Below, piece by piece: positions 1 through 11,560 of a DNA stretch of 64,000 bases (positions within the stretch are counted from its first letter, which is position 1; every line of letters starts with the position of its first letter). The notes below the pieces were generated by a model. That model saw only the letters and a program-made list of their open reading frames with translations. It was not told the origin of the DNA and did no database searches. Position numbers and translations under genes: made by a program. Source of the DNA: Symsagittifera roscoffensis (Eukaryota; Xenacoelomorpha; Acoela; Convolutidae); contig NC_087062.1 of assembly GCF_963678635.1 (NCBI RefSeq), positions 4,576,193 through 4,640,192 on the forward strand, written 5' to 3'.

Positions 1-1266
1 AATGTAAATGTACTGAATTTTACAGAGAATTTAATCTAAAATGCAAATAATATATTAGGATTATAATTTTTATAGAAAGTAATAAAAAAAATAAAAAACT
101 TTATAAATTGTTTAAAAACAAAAAAAAATTAAAATTTTCAAAAAAAAAACATGTAAATCAAAAACAAAAACTAAAGAAAAAATGTCCGAAAACAGAAAAA
201 ATATATATATTGAACTATTAAAAAGAAGCACACTTTTCTGTTGGTAGGATCTGTCGGAGCGAGTGTTGGATTATGTGATATCGACATGGACTATGAGCAA
301 GGGTGTGGACACTGAACAAGTGCTGGACTACACCCCCAAAGACATGCGGGCAGATCTCTGCATACATCTCAATAGGTAACGAAAGAAATAGTAAACATGC
401 AGGTTTTCGGGGGGGGGGGTTTGGGCTTGTGGGGAAGTAATGAAGCATTATAAGGACATCAAAGTTCCTTCCCACGTAAAAAAAATTTTGGGCACATCGC
501 TGAGAAGGCTTCCTAAATTTTGAACAAGAAAAATTTAGCGTTTCGAGGTCTGCTATGTTCCCAATAAATATCTTTTTGGACATTTTTTCAAGTCAAAATC
601 TAATAATTTTTTTTTGATATCTAAACTGCTCATTAGTACATGAAACAAGTATTGAAAAGTAATTAAGTGAAGAAAACTTTAACAAACTGTTATTCGATAA
701 AATACCTTCTTTTCAAGCTACTTTTTAAGCTGGGTTTGTCAAAAGCGAATATTCTTCGCCGAAAAACGTTTGGTATGATGCGTTTAGTTCTTTTTTGATT
801 CAAGAATTCGAGTTTTAATTTCTGAAACAAAAAAAAGACGAGCAAAACCTAAAATCATTTTGTTTATTTATATTTCGACTGGTATTACATCAGCACCTGT
901 TTTAACTCCTTTTTTCTGAAAATATTGATTTAGTCGCTTGAAAAGTACACCAATTAACAATATTTTAGTTACCTGATCTAAAATCTGCATTTTGAACAAT
1001 ATTAGTATTTTGTTGTTTTACGTCCTTGAGAAATATTTGATTTCGTGGAAAAGGATTTTTCACAATGAACACTTGATTCGTGAACACAATGATTCGTGAA
1101 GACAAAAAACTAGTATTTGTGAAGACTTGAATCAGACAAAGAACCGATTGGATTACAATCAGAATTTACTTGAAACTAAACTGAATTACAATCCAGTTAA
1201 AAGTACCTGAATCAGAATTCACAATCAGAATTTACTTGAAACTAACTGTAATTTTTTGCTATCTAG
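1..1266. other. Upstream intron sequence, no gene seen
   Basis: AT-rich sequence without a coding signature. It lies directly before an acceptor AG and is therefore best read as intron of the EAG channel gene, whose N-terminal PAS, voltage-sensor and pore exons are outside the window. A poly-G tract lies near 409-418. The reading frames in it show no domain or codon structure. Confidence 0.6.
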
Positions 1267-1469
1267 ACAGGTGTTGCACGAGCACCCTGCTTTCCGACTG
1301 GCGAGTGAGGGGTGTCTGCGTGCTCTGGCCATCGCCTTCCAGAGACAGCACAATGCCCCTGGAGACCTTCTGTTCCACACCGGCGAGAGCATAGAGGACT
1401 TGTGCTTCATTGCCAGTGGGTCCATGGAAGTGTTGCAGGACGACGAAATTGTCGCACTAGTCGGCAAAG
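1267..1469 (+). CDS. eag: EAG/KCNH potassium channel, exon A (cNBHD first half)
   Basis: This exon encodes the start of the cyclic-nucleotide-binding homology domain (cNBHD) of an ether-a-go-go voltage-gated K+ channel, a tetrameric plasma-membrane channel. The translation includes [30 protein letters not shown] and [16 protein letters not shown]-type motifs; the match to KCNH1/KCNH5/eag is much closer than to ERG or ELK. I chose the acceptor AG at 1265-1266, which leaves base 1267 as the last base of a codon; a second AG at 1269-1270 is also in frame. The donor is at 1470 (GTAAAG), and the split Gly codon joins exactly to the next exon. Upstream exons are not in the window. The five exons here would give about 486 residues plus a stop. 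Confidence 0.92.
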
Positions 1470-2164
1470 GTAAAGGATCTTAATATCCCCCCTCTATTTT
1501 AAAAGGAGTACCACCGGTTACTAGTCCCCTCGCTGAATTAGTTCTTAATAGGGGTGGAGGTTTTTTTTTCAGAAATCATAGAGAGCAAAAAGGTAAATAA
1601 AGATAACTTAAAAAGCAAGTATCTAAAATACATTGAAAAAAAATTATTATAAAAACTTCAATGAAATAAGAAACGTGTCCAAATCAAAACAAAGATAGCC
1701 GGTTGCTGTGCAAGTAAGGCATAGTGATGTTCCGACCACAATAACTAAAACTTAAAAAAGACTTCTTTTTTTTTCTCAAATTGTGACGTTTTTTATTGTA
1801 GTATGATAAGAACATCTGAACAAAACCCTAGAACTTAGGCATAATAATACTAAACAAGGTATATTCGATATCAATTTTCCTCGAAAAAAAATGAAATTAA
1901 AAAAAATAAATTCAAAAATTATTCTAAAATTTATTCAAAAAAGTTTTAAAAATAACTTCTAAACTTATAAATTTCTCGAAAATAAAGCAGCCTGTTCTGT
2001 GATGCTAAAACAATCGGCACCTTAGAACGTGTTTGATTGTTCTAACTTTTCTGTTTGGCCATAATCTGGTTGCTTATTACTTCGTAAATCGATTTGTCGT
2101 TAGACTTTTTAAAGCTATCGAGTTGTCGACAATGAAACTTTAACTAAGGTTTTTTTCGATTTAG

Positions 2165-2351
2165 GTGACGTCATTGGAGATGAGTTTTGGGAGGAGGAGT
2201 GGATGGGTCAATCTTGTTGCACGGTGCGTGCACTCACTTACACAGATGTGCACATGATCTCACGCGATGCACTCCTGCAGATCCTCCAGTTCTACGACAG
2301 CTTTCGCACTTCGTTCACGCGCAACATGATACTTACTTACAACCTGCGCAA
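2165..2351 (+). CDS. eag: EAG/KCNH potassium channel, exon B (cNBHD second half)
   Basis: Continues the cNBHD: GDVIGDEFWEEE, then VRALTYTDVHMISRDAL and a helical segment ending LTYNLR. In EAG channels the Tyr-Asn-Leu stretch is the intrinsic ligand that occupies the cyclic-nucleotide pocket, so this channel is predicted not to be gated by cAMP/cGMP (family knowledge). The acceptor TTTAG ends at 2164 and the donor GTTAGT begins at 2352. The phase (two bases of a codon) matches the next exon, and the joined reading aligns without gaps to EAG proteins across the junction. Confidence 0.92.
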
Positions 2352-2509
2352 GTTAGTTTTATCAGGGACAGATCTAGGATTTTTGCAAAGGAAAGGGCAA
2401 AGTTTAACTAAAACTTCGACGTTACCTACGCTTTTTTGCATAAGATTAATTAAATTTACAATCTCGCTCTATAAGTAAGCTGTATAAATCATAATAAAAT
2501 GTTTCCAAG

Positions 2510-2626
2510 CACCAGCAGATTTATGGAGGGGGGGGGGTTAAAAAAACAAAAAGGTCGAAAAAATTTTCGAAATGCTTTTGAAAGTCCGCCCCCCTCCCCC
2601 TCGAGAAAATTCTAGATCTGCCCCTG
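2510..2626 (+). mobile_element. Short hAT-like MITE copy (117 bp)
   Basis: Intronic in the EAG gene. It starts CACCAGCAGATTTATGG and ends TCTAGATCTGCCCCTG, and is flanked by an exact 8-bp duplication TTTCCAAG (2502-2509 and 2627-2634). The ends match the terminal inverted repeat seen in the other copies (consensus about CAGGGGCGGATYTAG). The interior keeps the G-run, the C-run and the CTCGAGAAAATTCTAGA end but is strongly shortened. An 8-bp target duplication with CAG-type ends is typical of the hAT superfamily; no transposase is present. Confidence 0.8.
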
Positions 2627-3105
2627 TTTCCAAGTAAAGTCATTAAATGAACACAAATACAAATGACGAATTCTTTTACAGAGCCTGCATTTTCCAAAAA
2701 TGAGTTTTTTCTCTATAAAAGGTCGATCGATCAGTTTTTGAGAACTTTTTGGAAAGTGTTAAGTGTTGACCACAAATTCATTTTTTTTGTCCCAAAAATC
2801 TTAGCGGATCTCAAAAATTTAGCACACAGTGTTTGACATAAGCTTTTGACAGTTTTTGGAGTGATTTGACAAACGTTAATGTAAAACTCTACTAAAAACC
2901 AAAATAGCTAAGTCTGGATGGCAAAAAAAACTAATTTGGTTAGTCGACGAAATCCTGAGTGAATATTCGGGTTCTGACCACAAAACTGTTTCAATTAACT
3001 CAAAACTTGTGGTAAAATAGCGGTTCGCCATAAAGAACAGAACAACTCGCTTGTCGATAAAGCGTCTAAATTGGAGCCTTCTTTGAAACTTTTCTGTGTT
3101 TTTAG

Positions 3106-3880
3106 TTACTTCTCCTTTAAGAAGATTGAAGACATGCAATTAGAAAACAAAGTCTCCGATGCCAGAGAGCAGAAAGAGCGTTTGGAAGATATGAACAGCG
3201 ATCACCCAGTTCGCAAGATCCTCAAAGGGCTCCGAGAACGAATCGCCCGAGAAGTTTACGACAAGTCTTCGCCTGACGATTTAGAAACTGAAGCGCCGAG
3301 ATCAAGTTTGGCCGACATGGATACTATATCCCAACTAGCTGAAAGCCCGAGAAAATCAGAAGATTGCGAACTCGGCGGGAGATCTGCAAGACCGACAACA
3401 AGATTTGCCGACGATGCCGGATTGGCTTCAGTGCCAAGCATCTCGATAGGCAACACGTCTCCTAAGAAATCACTCTTGATCAAAACTCTAACCAGAAGTG
3501 TCTCGAATCTTTCGGCATCTTCGGTTTTGAGTCTATCCGATGGTTCGATTTGCTCGGATGCCGGAACGACTTCGGGAGGCGATACTGTCCGAAGTTCCAA
3601 ACATATTTGGGAGAAATTGAAGTCGTCCAGTGCCCGAATGAAGGCGAACCCGGGTAGTGCCAGAAGCGAATCGAAGTTTCCAGGAGCTGCTAGCGGAGGA
3701 AATGGGACTATAAGTCGGAGGGGGTTGAATAAAGGAGCTTCAAAAATGGACTCGTTTAAAGTATTAAGTCCAAGTGTTTCGCGGGATTCAGAACTGGATA
3801 AGGAGATGATAGGAGATCAAAAGCTAAACACTTTTGGGAGGGAGCGAAAAGTAGCAAATGCCGCCCATCACAACAACTTG
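3106..3880 (+). CDS. eag: EAG/KCNH potassium channel, exon C (post-cNBHD, Ser-rich linker)
   Basis: Begins NYFSFKKIEDM, equivalent to the EAG segment KRIVFRKISDV, then DHPVRKILKGLRERIAREV. In KCNH1 the corresponding basic helix is a calmodulin-binding site, so Ca2+/calmodulin inhibition is a reasonable inference. The rest is a poorly conserved linker rich in Ser, Arg and Lys with many possible phosphorylation sites and no recognised domain. The acceptor AG is at 3104-3105. I placed the end before GTACGC at 3881 because both it and the next exon are phase 0; GTAGCA at 3851 is an equally in-frame alternative donor. The open frame runs on to 3952 but reads into sequence resembling a decayed repeat. 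Confidence 0.85.
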
Positions 3881-4363
3881 GTACGCTCACAGATGTCGAA
3901 GGCGTCTCAAACATTATACAACTTTTTTGCTATATTATGCTCAAGAGGGTAGCCAGGGGCTCGAATCTCTAAGGGGAGGAGCATCCGCACCCCCTACGCC
4001 GAAGTCCGCCGTGTTGACCCGGGTTGACGTTCATACAAGTAAAAAGCGTATCAAACAATTTCATATTTGGAATTTATGGAAAAAATTCTCCAAAATCATA
4101 CAATTTTCTGCATATATAAAACGCAATAATTTTTGTAGCCATTACGTATAATTTGTTGAAGTTTTTGAGTTTTGGCTCTGCCATCAGTGTTCGGTTTAAG
4201 CCGTTAATGTTCAGTCGGTGGTGTGGTTGATAGTTATTTATATATTTAGAAGCTCCAAACGTTGGTTCCTAATTTTTCCCAATTTTTACCATCATATTAA
4301 ACTACTGAAAATTATATTAAATGAGACATCACTCGATAAACTTGCATACTTTGATTGATTCAG

Positions 4364-4512
4364 GGATTTAGTGGGGATACTTACACCGTCCCCGAACACC
4401 TACGGGAGGCGGCCGAGATGGACCACCCGATTCTGAACGACATGTTGCGACTGAGGAAAGAATATGCGGGCGACATCAAACAGATGGAACAGAGGATTGA
4501 AACCGTCAACAG
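4364..4512 (+). CDS. eag: EAG/KCNH potassium channel, exon D (C-terminal coiled coil)
   Basis: A 149-nt exon, open in phase 0, between acceptor TTCAG and donor GTGCTG. It ends LNDMLRLRKEYAGDIKQ followed by an amphipathic run to 4512 with heptad-like spacing. This fits the tetramerising coiled coil at the C-terminus of EAG channels, which helps specify subunit assembly. Identification rests on position, phase and helix pattern rather than strong identity. Confidence 0.75.
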
Positions 4513-4654
4513 GTGCTGAGAACTTTTACCCTGTTCAACCTCGGCAGTTCGAATCCCGACCCGATCAATAAAATTTTAACATGATGCGACGCTTGGCCGT
4601 CTGTGAACTTTTCTTGAGAAACTTAATAACTGACGGAAAAATCATTAGCTAATC

Positions 4655-5020
4655 CAATATTGGATTTAGGGGGCGGGCGGACGCCTCCCCCCTTAGGGAT
4701 TCGACCTTCTGTCGACCCAAAGGGTCCCTCCTGTGTACCATTTTGAGATACCCAGTTTTGGCTGACTGACCTCAAAACTTTTCTAAAGGCGTCTTTGGCG
4801 CCAATTTATACTACTTTTGAGGGGGGAGCGCGCGCCGAAAAAAACGCAATTTTTTGGTCGAAATTTTCCAAAAAGTGCCTAAAAACGCTAAGCGGCGCAG
4901 AAAATTTGGTCAAATTAAGGTCTTTATAGTGGTTTGGAAGAGCTCAGAAAATCAGTTTGGTTGACCTAAAAAAAATGTCAATAAAATGTCAATAAAAAAA
5001 TGTCAATAGATCCGCGCCTG
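4655..5020 (+). mobile_element. hAT-like MITE copy (366 bp)
   Basis: Intronic in the EAG gene. An exact 8-bp duplication AGCTAATC (4647-4654 and 5021-5028) flanks an element beginning CAATATTGGATTTAGGGGG and ending TAGATCCGCGCCTG. The interior shows the family modules: G-rich then C-rich start, a GACCCAAAGGGTCCC-like segment, AGGCG-TTTGGCGCC, GAGCGCGCGCCGAAAAAAACGC and a LINE-free AT-rich end. No coding capacity; presumably moved by a hAT transposase elsewhere. Confidence 0.85.
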
Positions 5021-5099
5021 AGCTAATCCATAGTGTCTTCCCTTCATGACGCGAATCGGTCGGAGCAATAAAAATGTTACGCACAGCTTCCGCATATAT

Positions 5100-5400
5100 A
5101 ATTGTTTCCTGGCAACTAATTACTTTTCCGACCATTTGAAAATGCGGAGCAACTTTGTGGGTCGAGTGACATATCGTATTGAAGCCCTTTCAGTTGTGAT
5201 TCGTACGACCGTAAAAAAATGAAAAAAAATTCAATGTTGAGAAAATTGATTTGTGGTCTAATTTCGATCTAATAAGGTGAGCGTGCAGGCTTACAATAGC
5301 TTATTTATGCTTAATTTAACCCATAAAAACGTTGTTTCACATGAAAAAAGTTAGTTTTTGGAGTTTTTTAAAGCAATTTTGGGAATCAAAAACATCTGCA
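5100..5400 (+). repeat. Dispersed repeat with CCTTTCAGT-GTGATTCG module
   Basis: Contains GCCCTTTCAGTTGTGATTCG followed about 100 nt later by GCTTACAATAGCTTATTTATGC. The same ordered modules recur in reverse orientation at about 58180-58345, and the first module recurs near 33405-33430. Diverged, with no coding signal. The copy here is intronic in the EAG gene; its boundaries are not resolved. Confidence 0.55.
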
Positions 5401-5785
5401 AAAACTTTTGTAACAAATTTTTTAAATCTTTGAAAAATTTAATGTAAATTTTTTTTTTTACAATTTTTTTCTCGTTTTTTAGTCAATTTACTACAAAAAT
5501 TGTTTTCCAATTGGTCTATTTTACTATGACAGTAGAATATGTTTAAGCAATTCAGATATTTTTATCACAGTACGCAGAAAAAAAAACGACACTAAATGGA
5601 AACACTTTTTGTATTTATTGAATACTATGTCGTTAAAAATATGATGCACGCTTGACTGACTATCCTTGCAATAGCTAACTATCCTTTTAAGATACTTATC
5701 TGTTTCGACATTATTTTAAATTACAGATTAAACTGATAACAGATTAAACTGATAATCTATAGCTCTCTTTGCTCTGAAATTTTAG

Positions 5786-5933
5786 AACTGGGTTGTCATT
5801 TAGATGTCTGTGGGAGGCTCTGATCACGGCTGAGAACAGACAGAGACAGATGCGGGAGCCAACGAAAACCATCAACCGCCAGTCTCAATTTCAGTCTCAA
5901 TCGGCCAATAATTCACCTAACAACGAGCATTGA
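5786..5933 (+). CDS. eag: EAG/KCNH potassium channel, terminal exon E
   Basis: Last coding exon. The two-base remainder of the previous exon joins to base 5786 and the frame stays open to TGA at 5931-5933. It encodes the end of the coiled coil (LWEALITAENRQRQMREP) and a Gln/Asn/Ser-rich tail ending NNSPNNEH. Two acceptors, AG at 5784-5785 and AG at 5802-5803, differ by 18 nt and keep the same frame, so the six residues TGLSFR may be optional. No clear AATAAA was seen right after the stop. Confidence 0.72.
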
Positions 5934-8910
5934 ATAGTCATTCAAACCAAAACACAAAACTGCACAATATTTTTGCAAAAAAAATTGCACAAACATTTTT
6001 GCACAAATATTTTGCAAATATTGCACAAATATTTATGCAAAAAAAAACAAGTGAAAAGCAAGAAGTTTTAGAATGCTTAAATTTTCCTGAATCAAAGCAT
6101 AATTCGGAACAACATATTTGTTTTTTTTTGGAAATCCGACTGTTTTGTAAAAGTTATTAATTTGAATATCACAAGGCTCAGATATAATTATCAAATGCAA
6201 GATATTAAAAGAAGAATTTTGGTTCTAAGCCAGAGCGCCTACGGCAGTATGTGAGGTCACAATTAGTCCCAAGCAACAATACGAAACAATTCTTAAAGAC
6301 AACAGATAGCATCAAGTATCAACTCGTACCAAGCTACAAATAGCATCACGACCAATTAAAAGAGGGGCGTATATGAAACGTTCAGAAAAAGACTAATGTT
6401 TGGCGATGATTTTAGAAAGACTAAAATCAAATATGCACGCAAAAGCTAGCGCCACTTTTGAATTGAACACAAAGATATTTTGATTTAAAATTAACAATTA
6501 GTTTAATTGAAAATTTTTATGTTCTACAACAGTTCGTTTTTATCTCATTCGTTTAATGGGTTGCATTTGCACTATCTTTATGGGCATTGTGTATTTTCAG
6601 TGACATCGTTTGAATCACAGAGCATTAATGCTTTGAGGGTCGCCCTCTAAGGCAAATTCAAAGAAACCCATTCTTTTTGGGCTTTCAACAATCAGATTTT
6701 TAAACAATCAAACTGACTGAAGTAGATTAAGACAAACAGACCAGTCTAGTTTTTCAAACCAGTGATATGAATACTCAGTGGCTTCCAACACCAAGCTAGC
6801 AGCTGGTCAACTCCCGTTGACAGTGCAGCGTCATGCAAAATTTTCGACAAAAAAGAAAAAAAATTCCTGTCCGAAAAAAACCCTAAAACTTGATCGCGAT
6901 TGCAATTGACTTTTGGTGTGGTGATTTGATTTTTGGTTTCTTTCTAATTTCAATTCAAAATCAGTTGCTTGAATGAATTTTAATAAAAATATCAACTTAG
7001 CGGAAACTGCGCATTAAAACTTGATGAATTTTAGGTGGAAAAATGGTTTCTACTTTTCCAGATGTCGAGATTTTCCGGCGGATTATGAAAACGTCAGATG
7101 ACCCAATTTTCTCTTTTTGTGCTAGTTTTATGAAAAAAATGTGTATCACAAACTGTTCATGAACGTTTGGGAAACTCAACAATGATGTTTTCTTTGCATT
7201 TTAAAAGTTTAAAAATAGTATAAACCCATGTTCGACTTTTTTTGAGTTCAGTGACGCTTTTCCGACTGTTTGTTGACTACATTTCTAGACATTAAACCTT
7301 TATTCTCAATTTTTGATGTCGGTAAAATCAGAAGTGAATTGGCAAAGCTTCAGCTCGAAAAACGTATACAAACAATTTTTGATACTGGTGCTGAAAATGA
7401 TTAGGTGATATCTTACAATAGTTGGTAAATTTGAGTATAGTACATGCTATAATTTTGAAAACTACAATGCTTTGTATAGTCATTTCATTTTCACTTAATT
7501 GTACATGCTACTAAGATAGTTTTTGTAAATACATTACTCTGCCAGATGAAATTTAATTCAAGAATTCGAGTTTTACACTTCTTTCGCCAAAAATTAGGCT
7601 TTTGAAATAAAATATAAATTCTGTTTAAAGCACAACAAGTAGCGATCCAGCTATTCAACTTGAACATACCACCTATTGTAATATACACCAACGATTTATT
7701 GCTAACTTTGAAAGTAACTGGCTGGTTATTGTTTACACCATTTGTTCACCGGGAGGGACAATCATGGACAATACAACTCCCACTTTTCGATTGACAGTCG
7801 GAAACTTGGCCATCTCACCGGTGCTCTTAGTCGTTCGTCGTGACTTTGCTCTCGTTTTTTTTTCAAATTACTATAACTTCTCTACTATTACCAAACAAGT
7901 ACTATTCTTTTATTCACTAGCCGATCTGGATTAAAAAAACTTCAGGAACTTTTTCACTTCACCGCCAAAGTTTTACCCTGGAAACTCCACAGGAGAAATA
8001 CAAAAACCGAAAAGTTGGAAAAAATGTATCTTGAATGAAAAATACATATAAGCAGTAAAAAAGAATCCCTGGTTAAAACGATTTATCAACGAGGGAAAGA
8101 ACTGAAGCACGAGCTGTTGAGCTCAGAACGGAGAACTGTTGTTTTGTCCTGATTAAAACTGACATGTACTGTTTTGAGTCTTTTTGGGCTGGTCAGTATT
8201 GCCTCACATTCAGGCTACGAGCCATTTTTTGCCACTTACCCAGAATAGTTTTTTTTTCAAATCACCTTAACTTCTGTACGACTCTCAAAACAACCGCAAC
8301 ATCCCTGGAATCTACATCATTAAAAAACCAACAGGAGATTTAGAGAAACTCCTTTAAGGAGCTCTGCCCTTTCACCCCCACTTCGTCGCTCGAATATCCC
8401 CCCTCCCCCCACAATTTCTCTTCGCTGGACTCGATTACAAGCACTCGTTTCAAATCATACCTGACATTTGCAATCAAAAGTTTTGGGCTAAGTTCATGCT
8501 TTTTATCATCTATCCTATATTTACAAATAAAAAGAAAAATATCAGAAAAAAATGACACTGCTTTAAAAAACGTATTCAGTTTTGAAATTGTACAGTAGCT
8601 TTTTATGGTGTAAATTGCACTATGCGTGATGCTAGGCATAAAAATTTTGGCAAAGGAAACATCGACAAATAACTTGCAAGGTAAGCTATAGAATATGAAG
8701 TCTAGAAAAATCAATTTCCGACTCCGAGTAAAAGAATGAAATTGATACCAACTCTAGCAGTCAGTAGTCTAAAGGCAAAGCTGAAAACTGAATCCTTTAA
8801 TTGCGAAAAAGTGTGAAATTGTACAAAGAAAAAAGATGCAGTCCAATTCAAAATCAGAATTCACTCCCCTCAAAGAACAAGACCTCTTTTCAAATAATTG
8901 AAGTCACTTT
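5934..8910. other. Gene-free stretch after the EAG gene
   Basis: AT-rich intergenic DNA. Two diverged copies of a short segment (TTTTTTTTCAAAT, then AACTTCT) occur near 7857 and 8250, suggesting old repeat debris. A pyrimidine-rich stretch CCCCCCTCCCCCC lies near 8398. I see no coding exon with splice signals, no RNA gene and no clear terminator. Confidence 0.5.
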
Positions 8911-9095
8911 CAGTAGCGGATTTAGAGAGGAGGCGGCCGGCGGACGCCTCTTCCTCTCCCTCAGGGGTTCGAACCCCTGCCGACCCAAAGAGTCCCCCTT
9001 TTTTACTGTTTTAAGAAATCCATGTTTGGCCGACCGGCCCTAAACTTTTCTAAAGGCGCTTTTGGCGCCAATATATATATACCAACTTTGAGGAG

Positions 9096-9303
9096 TGTGA
9101 GCGCACTCCAAAAAAACGCGATCTTTTGATCAACATAATGCATAAAACGCCTTTTTTGGCCTCTTTTTTTATTTGTCTGTGGGGCAAAGAAATGGACCAA
9201 AACAAGGCATTTTTACTGATTTGAGAAAACTCTGAAAATCAATTTGATCGAATTAGAACAATTTTGACAAAACATCCGAAAAAAGCTTTAAAAATCAACA
9301 AAC
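9096..9303 (+). repeat. 208-bp direct repeat, left copy
   Basis: Begins TGTGAGCGCACTCC and ends AAAATCAACAAAC. It aligns to 11353-11560 over the same length with only a handful of substitutions and no indel seen by eye. It is ordinary MITE interior sequence, so the repeat arose by duplication of the host element, not as terminal repeats of the insert. Confidence 0.85.
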
Positions 9304-11352
9304 TATCGATGTGTCTAATTGGTTGATTCCAATTATACAAGTGTACTGGTTTGTGTTTGTATTGCTTTTTTATTCTTCAATTTCCTCTTTTTGATGAATT
9401 TGAAGTTGTTTCCGAATCGGAAAAATATATTTGATCGTGAATGGGACAATTTTTATGAATTGATTCTTCTAATTTGTAGAGTTCATCTAAATTGCTGGCT
9501 TCTGATTCTTAAAATGCGTTTCTTTTTTTTGAAAATTTTTTTCTTGTGATTTGTCTTTGTTTGTTTATGATTTTTCTTTTTATTGTTAGTCGTTTTGTTC
9601 TAATTTATCCAACTGTTTGTGTATGAGGTGTGATGACAAGATCGTATTTTTAGTTATCTATCTCACAGTAAAACGATTGTTTGTTTATTTCCTAGATTTT
9701 TGAATGACAAAAGGTTTAGGATGATGGAAGTAAAAAGTTGTTAGGTGATTTCTATTTTCTTAGACTGTTAGTCCTTACGATTTTTTGGTTAGCTTAACCT
9801 GGGTCTTTTTGTTCAGGGTTGGAGAGAAAAGTATATCGATTCCGAAGAATGATTTTTTACTTTCTCGTGGCTAGTCTAAGCTAAGGTGTTAACTTACTTA
9901 ATATTACTTAGGGGTAGTGATTGTGTTCAAGGGTTGGAGAATAGTAAATCGATCCACAAGGTTCAGGTATAATTAGAACGCAAGTAGTTCGTTAGATACT
10001 ATTTTAAACTTACTAAGTCTAAGATCTATCCTGGGTCTGGTAAGAGGAGGGTTCAAATGAAGGATGAATAACCGAAGTTCTTCACTGTTTATCCTAATTT
10101 GAATGGTTAGTTTTATTTAAAAATTTCTATTAGTCTTGAGTCTTTTGGAAGAGTTGGATAGTGAATCGACGTTTGAGGTCGTTAGACACTTGTTAAGTGG
10201 GTGGGGGAGAACAAAATTGTTCTTTTTGATCCAAGGATAGGCCTTGATGATCAAGTTTTAAATTTAATGAAATAGAAAATTTATTAAGATCCAAGGATAA
10301 GCCTTGATGATCTAATTTTAAAATTAAGTGAATATAATTTTATTTAAGAAAAAGATTTAGTTTTTTAATGATATTAGTGAGCTTATGATTGCTGTTATGT
10401 TTAGGTGATGAAGCTGGGACAAAAGATGATTTTATGATCACTAACAATTAATTGTCTTGCTACTAATTTTTATTTTGATTTTCAATAAATATTTTTCAAA
10501 CATGTTTTATATAAGACTGCAGAATTTAACAAAACGATTTGAGATCTTTTTATCAATCGTTATTGTATATTAATAATTTTGTTTAGCGCCTGAAATGATC
10601 ATGAAGATTGACTTCAAGATTTTATGTTTGCAAATGAAAATCTAAATTCATTGCTAGTAGTATTCTAAATACAAAAGTTTGTTCTGGCTTTTGCCGAACT
10701 ATCATATAACTATATGGTAAGTTTCTGCTTTGTCGTATGTCGTCTCTGGTTCGAGGTCTTCTTCCAATTCCGGGTAGTTCTGTTATCGTTCGGAATATTG
10801 GCTCTGATCTATTGAGTCGTAGAGACATTTCGATTAAATTATTGTCGTATAACATTTTGTAAATGTTTTGTCTAAATTCTAATCTATTATTGGTTAATGC
10901 TAAGCTATTAAGGTCTTGTTCGAGACTTATGGTCGCACCAGATGAGTTATTTTCGATGGGTATAACTCATAGAGTAATTTCGGATAGGGCACACCGTCTG
11001 CTCGTCACGCTATCTTATTTTCGGCCGGATAGATTCGTGCAACTTCTTAGTCTAATACCGATCCTAATCTTACTCTTATACTATCTAGTCTCAGGTTGTT
11101 TAACTAGTCTCTGCTAGGCTCAATAGATCTAGGGTATACTGGTTTATTGCGGCTGCTGAAGTACTCGGGAGAGTTCAACTAATTTCTAAGTTAAATTCAA
11201 ATCTCTCTGGTGCTGAAATTACAAGTAATTTCAGCACTTACAAATAAGGGGATTGTTAGTTAGATGGATCATGATTGGTTAATATTAAATACTTTACAGT
11301 GGTAAAATATCTAATTTATCCAATCATAGAATATAGTTTAGATCAGGTTCCA
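9304..11352. other. 2049-bp segment inserted in the MITE
   Basis: Composition differs from its surroundings: T/G-rich on the + strand, with few long A-runs in the right half. Contents include two diverged copies of a roughly 50-bp unit starting GATCCAAGGATA (near 10230 and 10290) and a perfect 13-bp-arm hairpin at 11210-11237. The right part (10600-11260), read on the - strand, resembles the non-coding end of a retroelement (an AATAAA occurs there), but no TG..CA ends or primer-binding site were found. Frames of 77-84 codons at 10622-10855 (-) and 10863-11117 (+) show no recognisable family. Identity unknown. Confidence 0.5.
11210..11237. repeat. Perfect hairpin, 13-bp arms, 2-nt loop
   Basis: GTGCTGAAATTAC, loop AA, then GTAATTTCAGCAC. 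It lies near the right end of the unexplained inserted segment and could form a stable RNA hairpin or a small cruciform. Function unknown. Confidence 0.85.
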
Positions 11353-11560
11353 TGTGAGCGCGCTCCAAAAAAACGCGATCTTTTGATCAACATAGTGCCT
11401 AAAACGCCTTTTTTGGCCTCTTTTTTTATTTGTCTGTGGGGCAAAAAAATGGACCAAAACAAGGCATTTTTACTGATTTGAGAAAACTCTGAAAATCAAT
11501 TTGATCGAATTAGAACAATTTTAACAAAACATCCGAAAAAAATTTTAAAAATCAACAAAC
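11353..11560 (+). repeat. 208-bp direct repeat, right copy
   Basis: Partner of 9096-9303. It is followed directly by the C-rich right end of the MITE, as in other family members, so this copy sits in the original right context and the left copy in the original left context. Confidence 0.85.

Noticed and set aside
218-583. 121-codon frame on the - strand
   Set aside because: Includes a poly-G-derived Pro run, no domain, no splice signals, and lies in the intron upstream of the EAG exons.
3256-3600. 114-codon frame on the - strand
   Set aside because: Antisense shadow of EAG exon C.
3858-4151. 97-codon + strand frame reading past the EAG exon
   Set aside because: Out of frame with the channel and mostly intronic; explained by exon C and following repeat-like sequence.
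8340-8714. 124-codon frame on the - strand
   Set aside because: No recognisable domain, no paired splice sites; composition like the surrounding AT-rich DNA.
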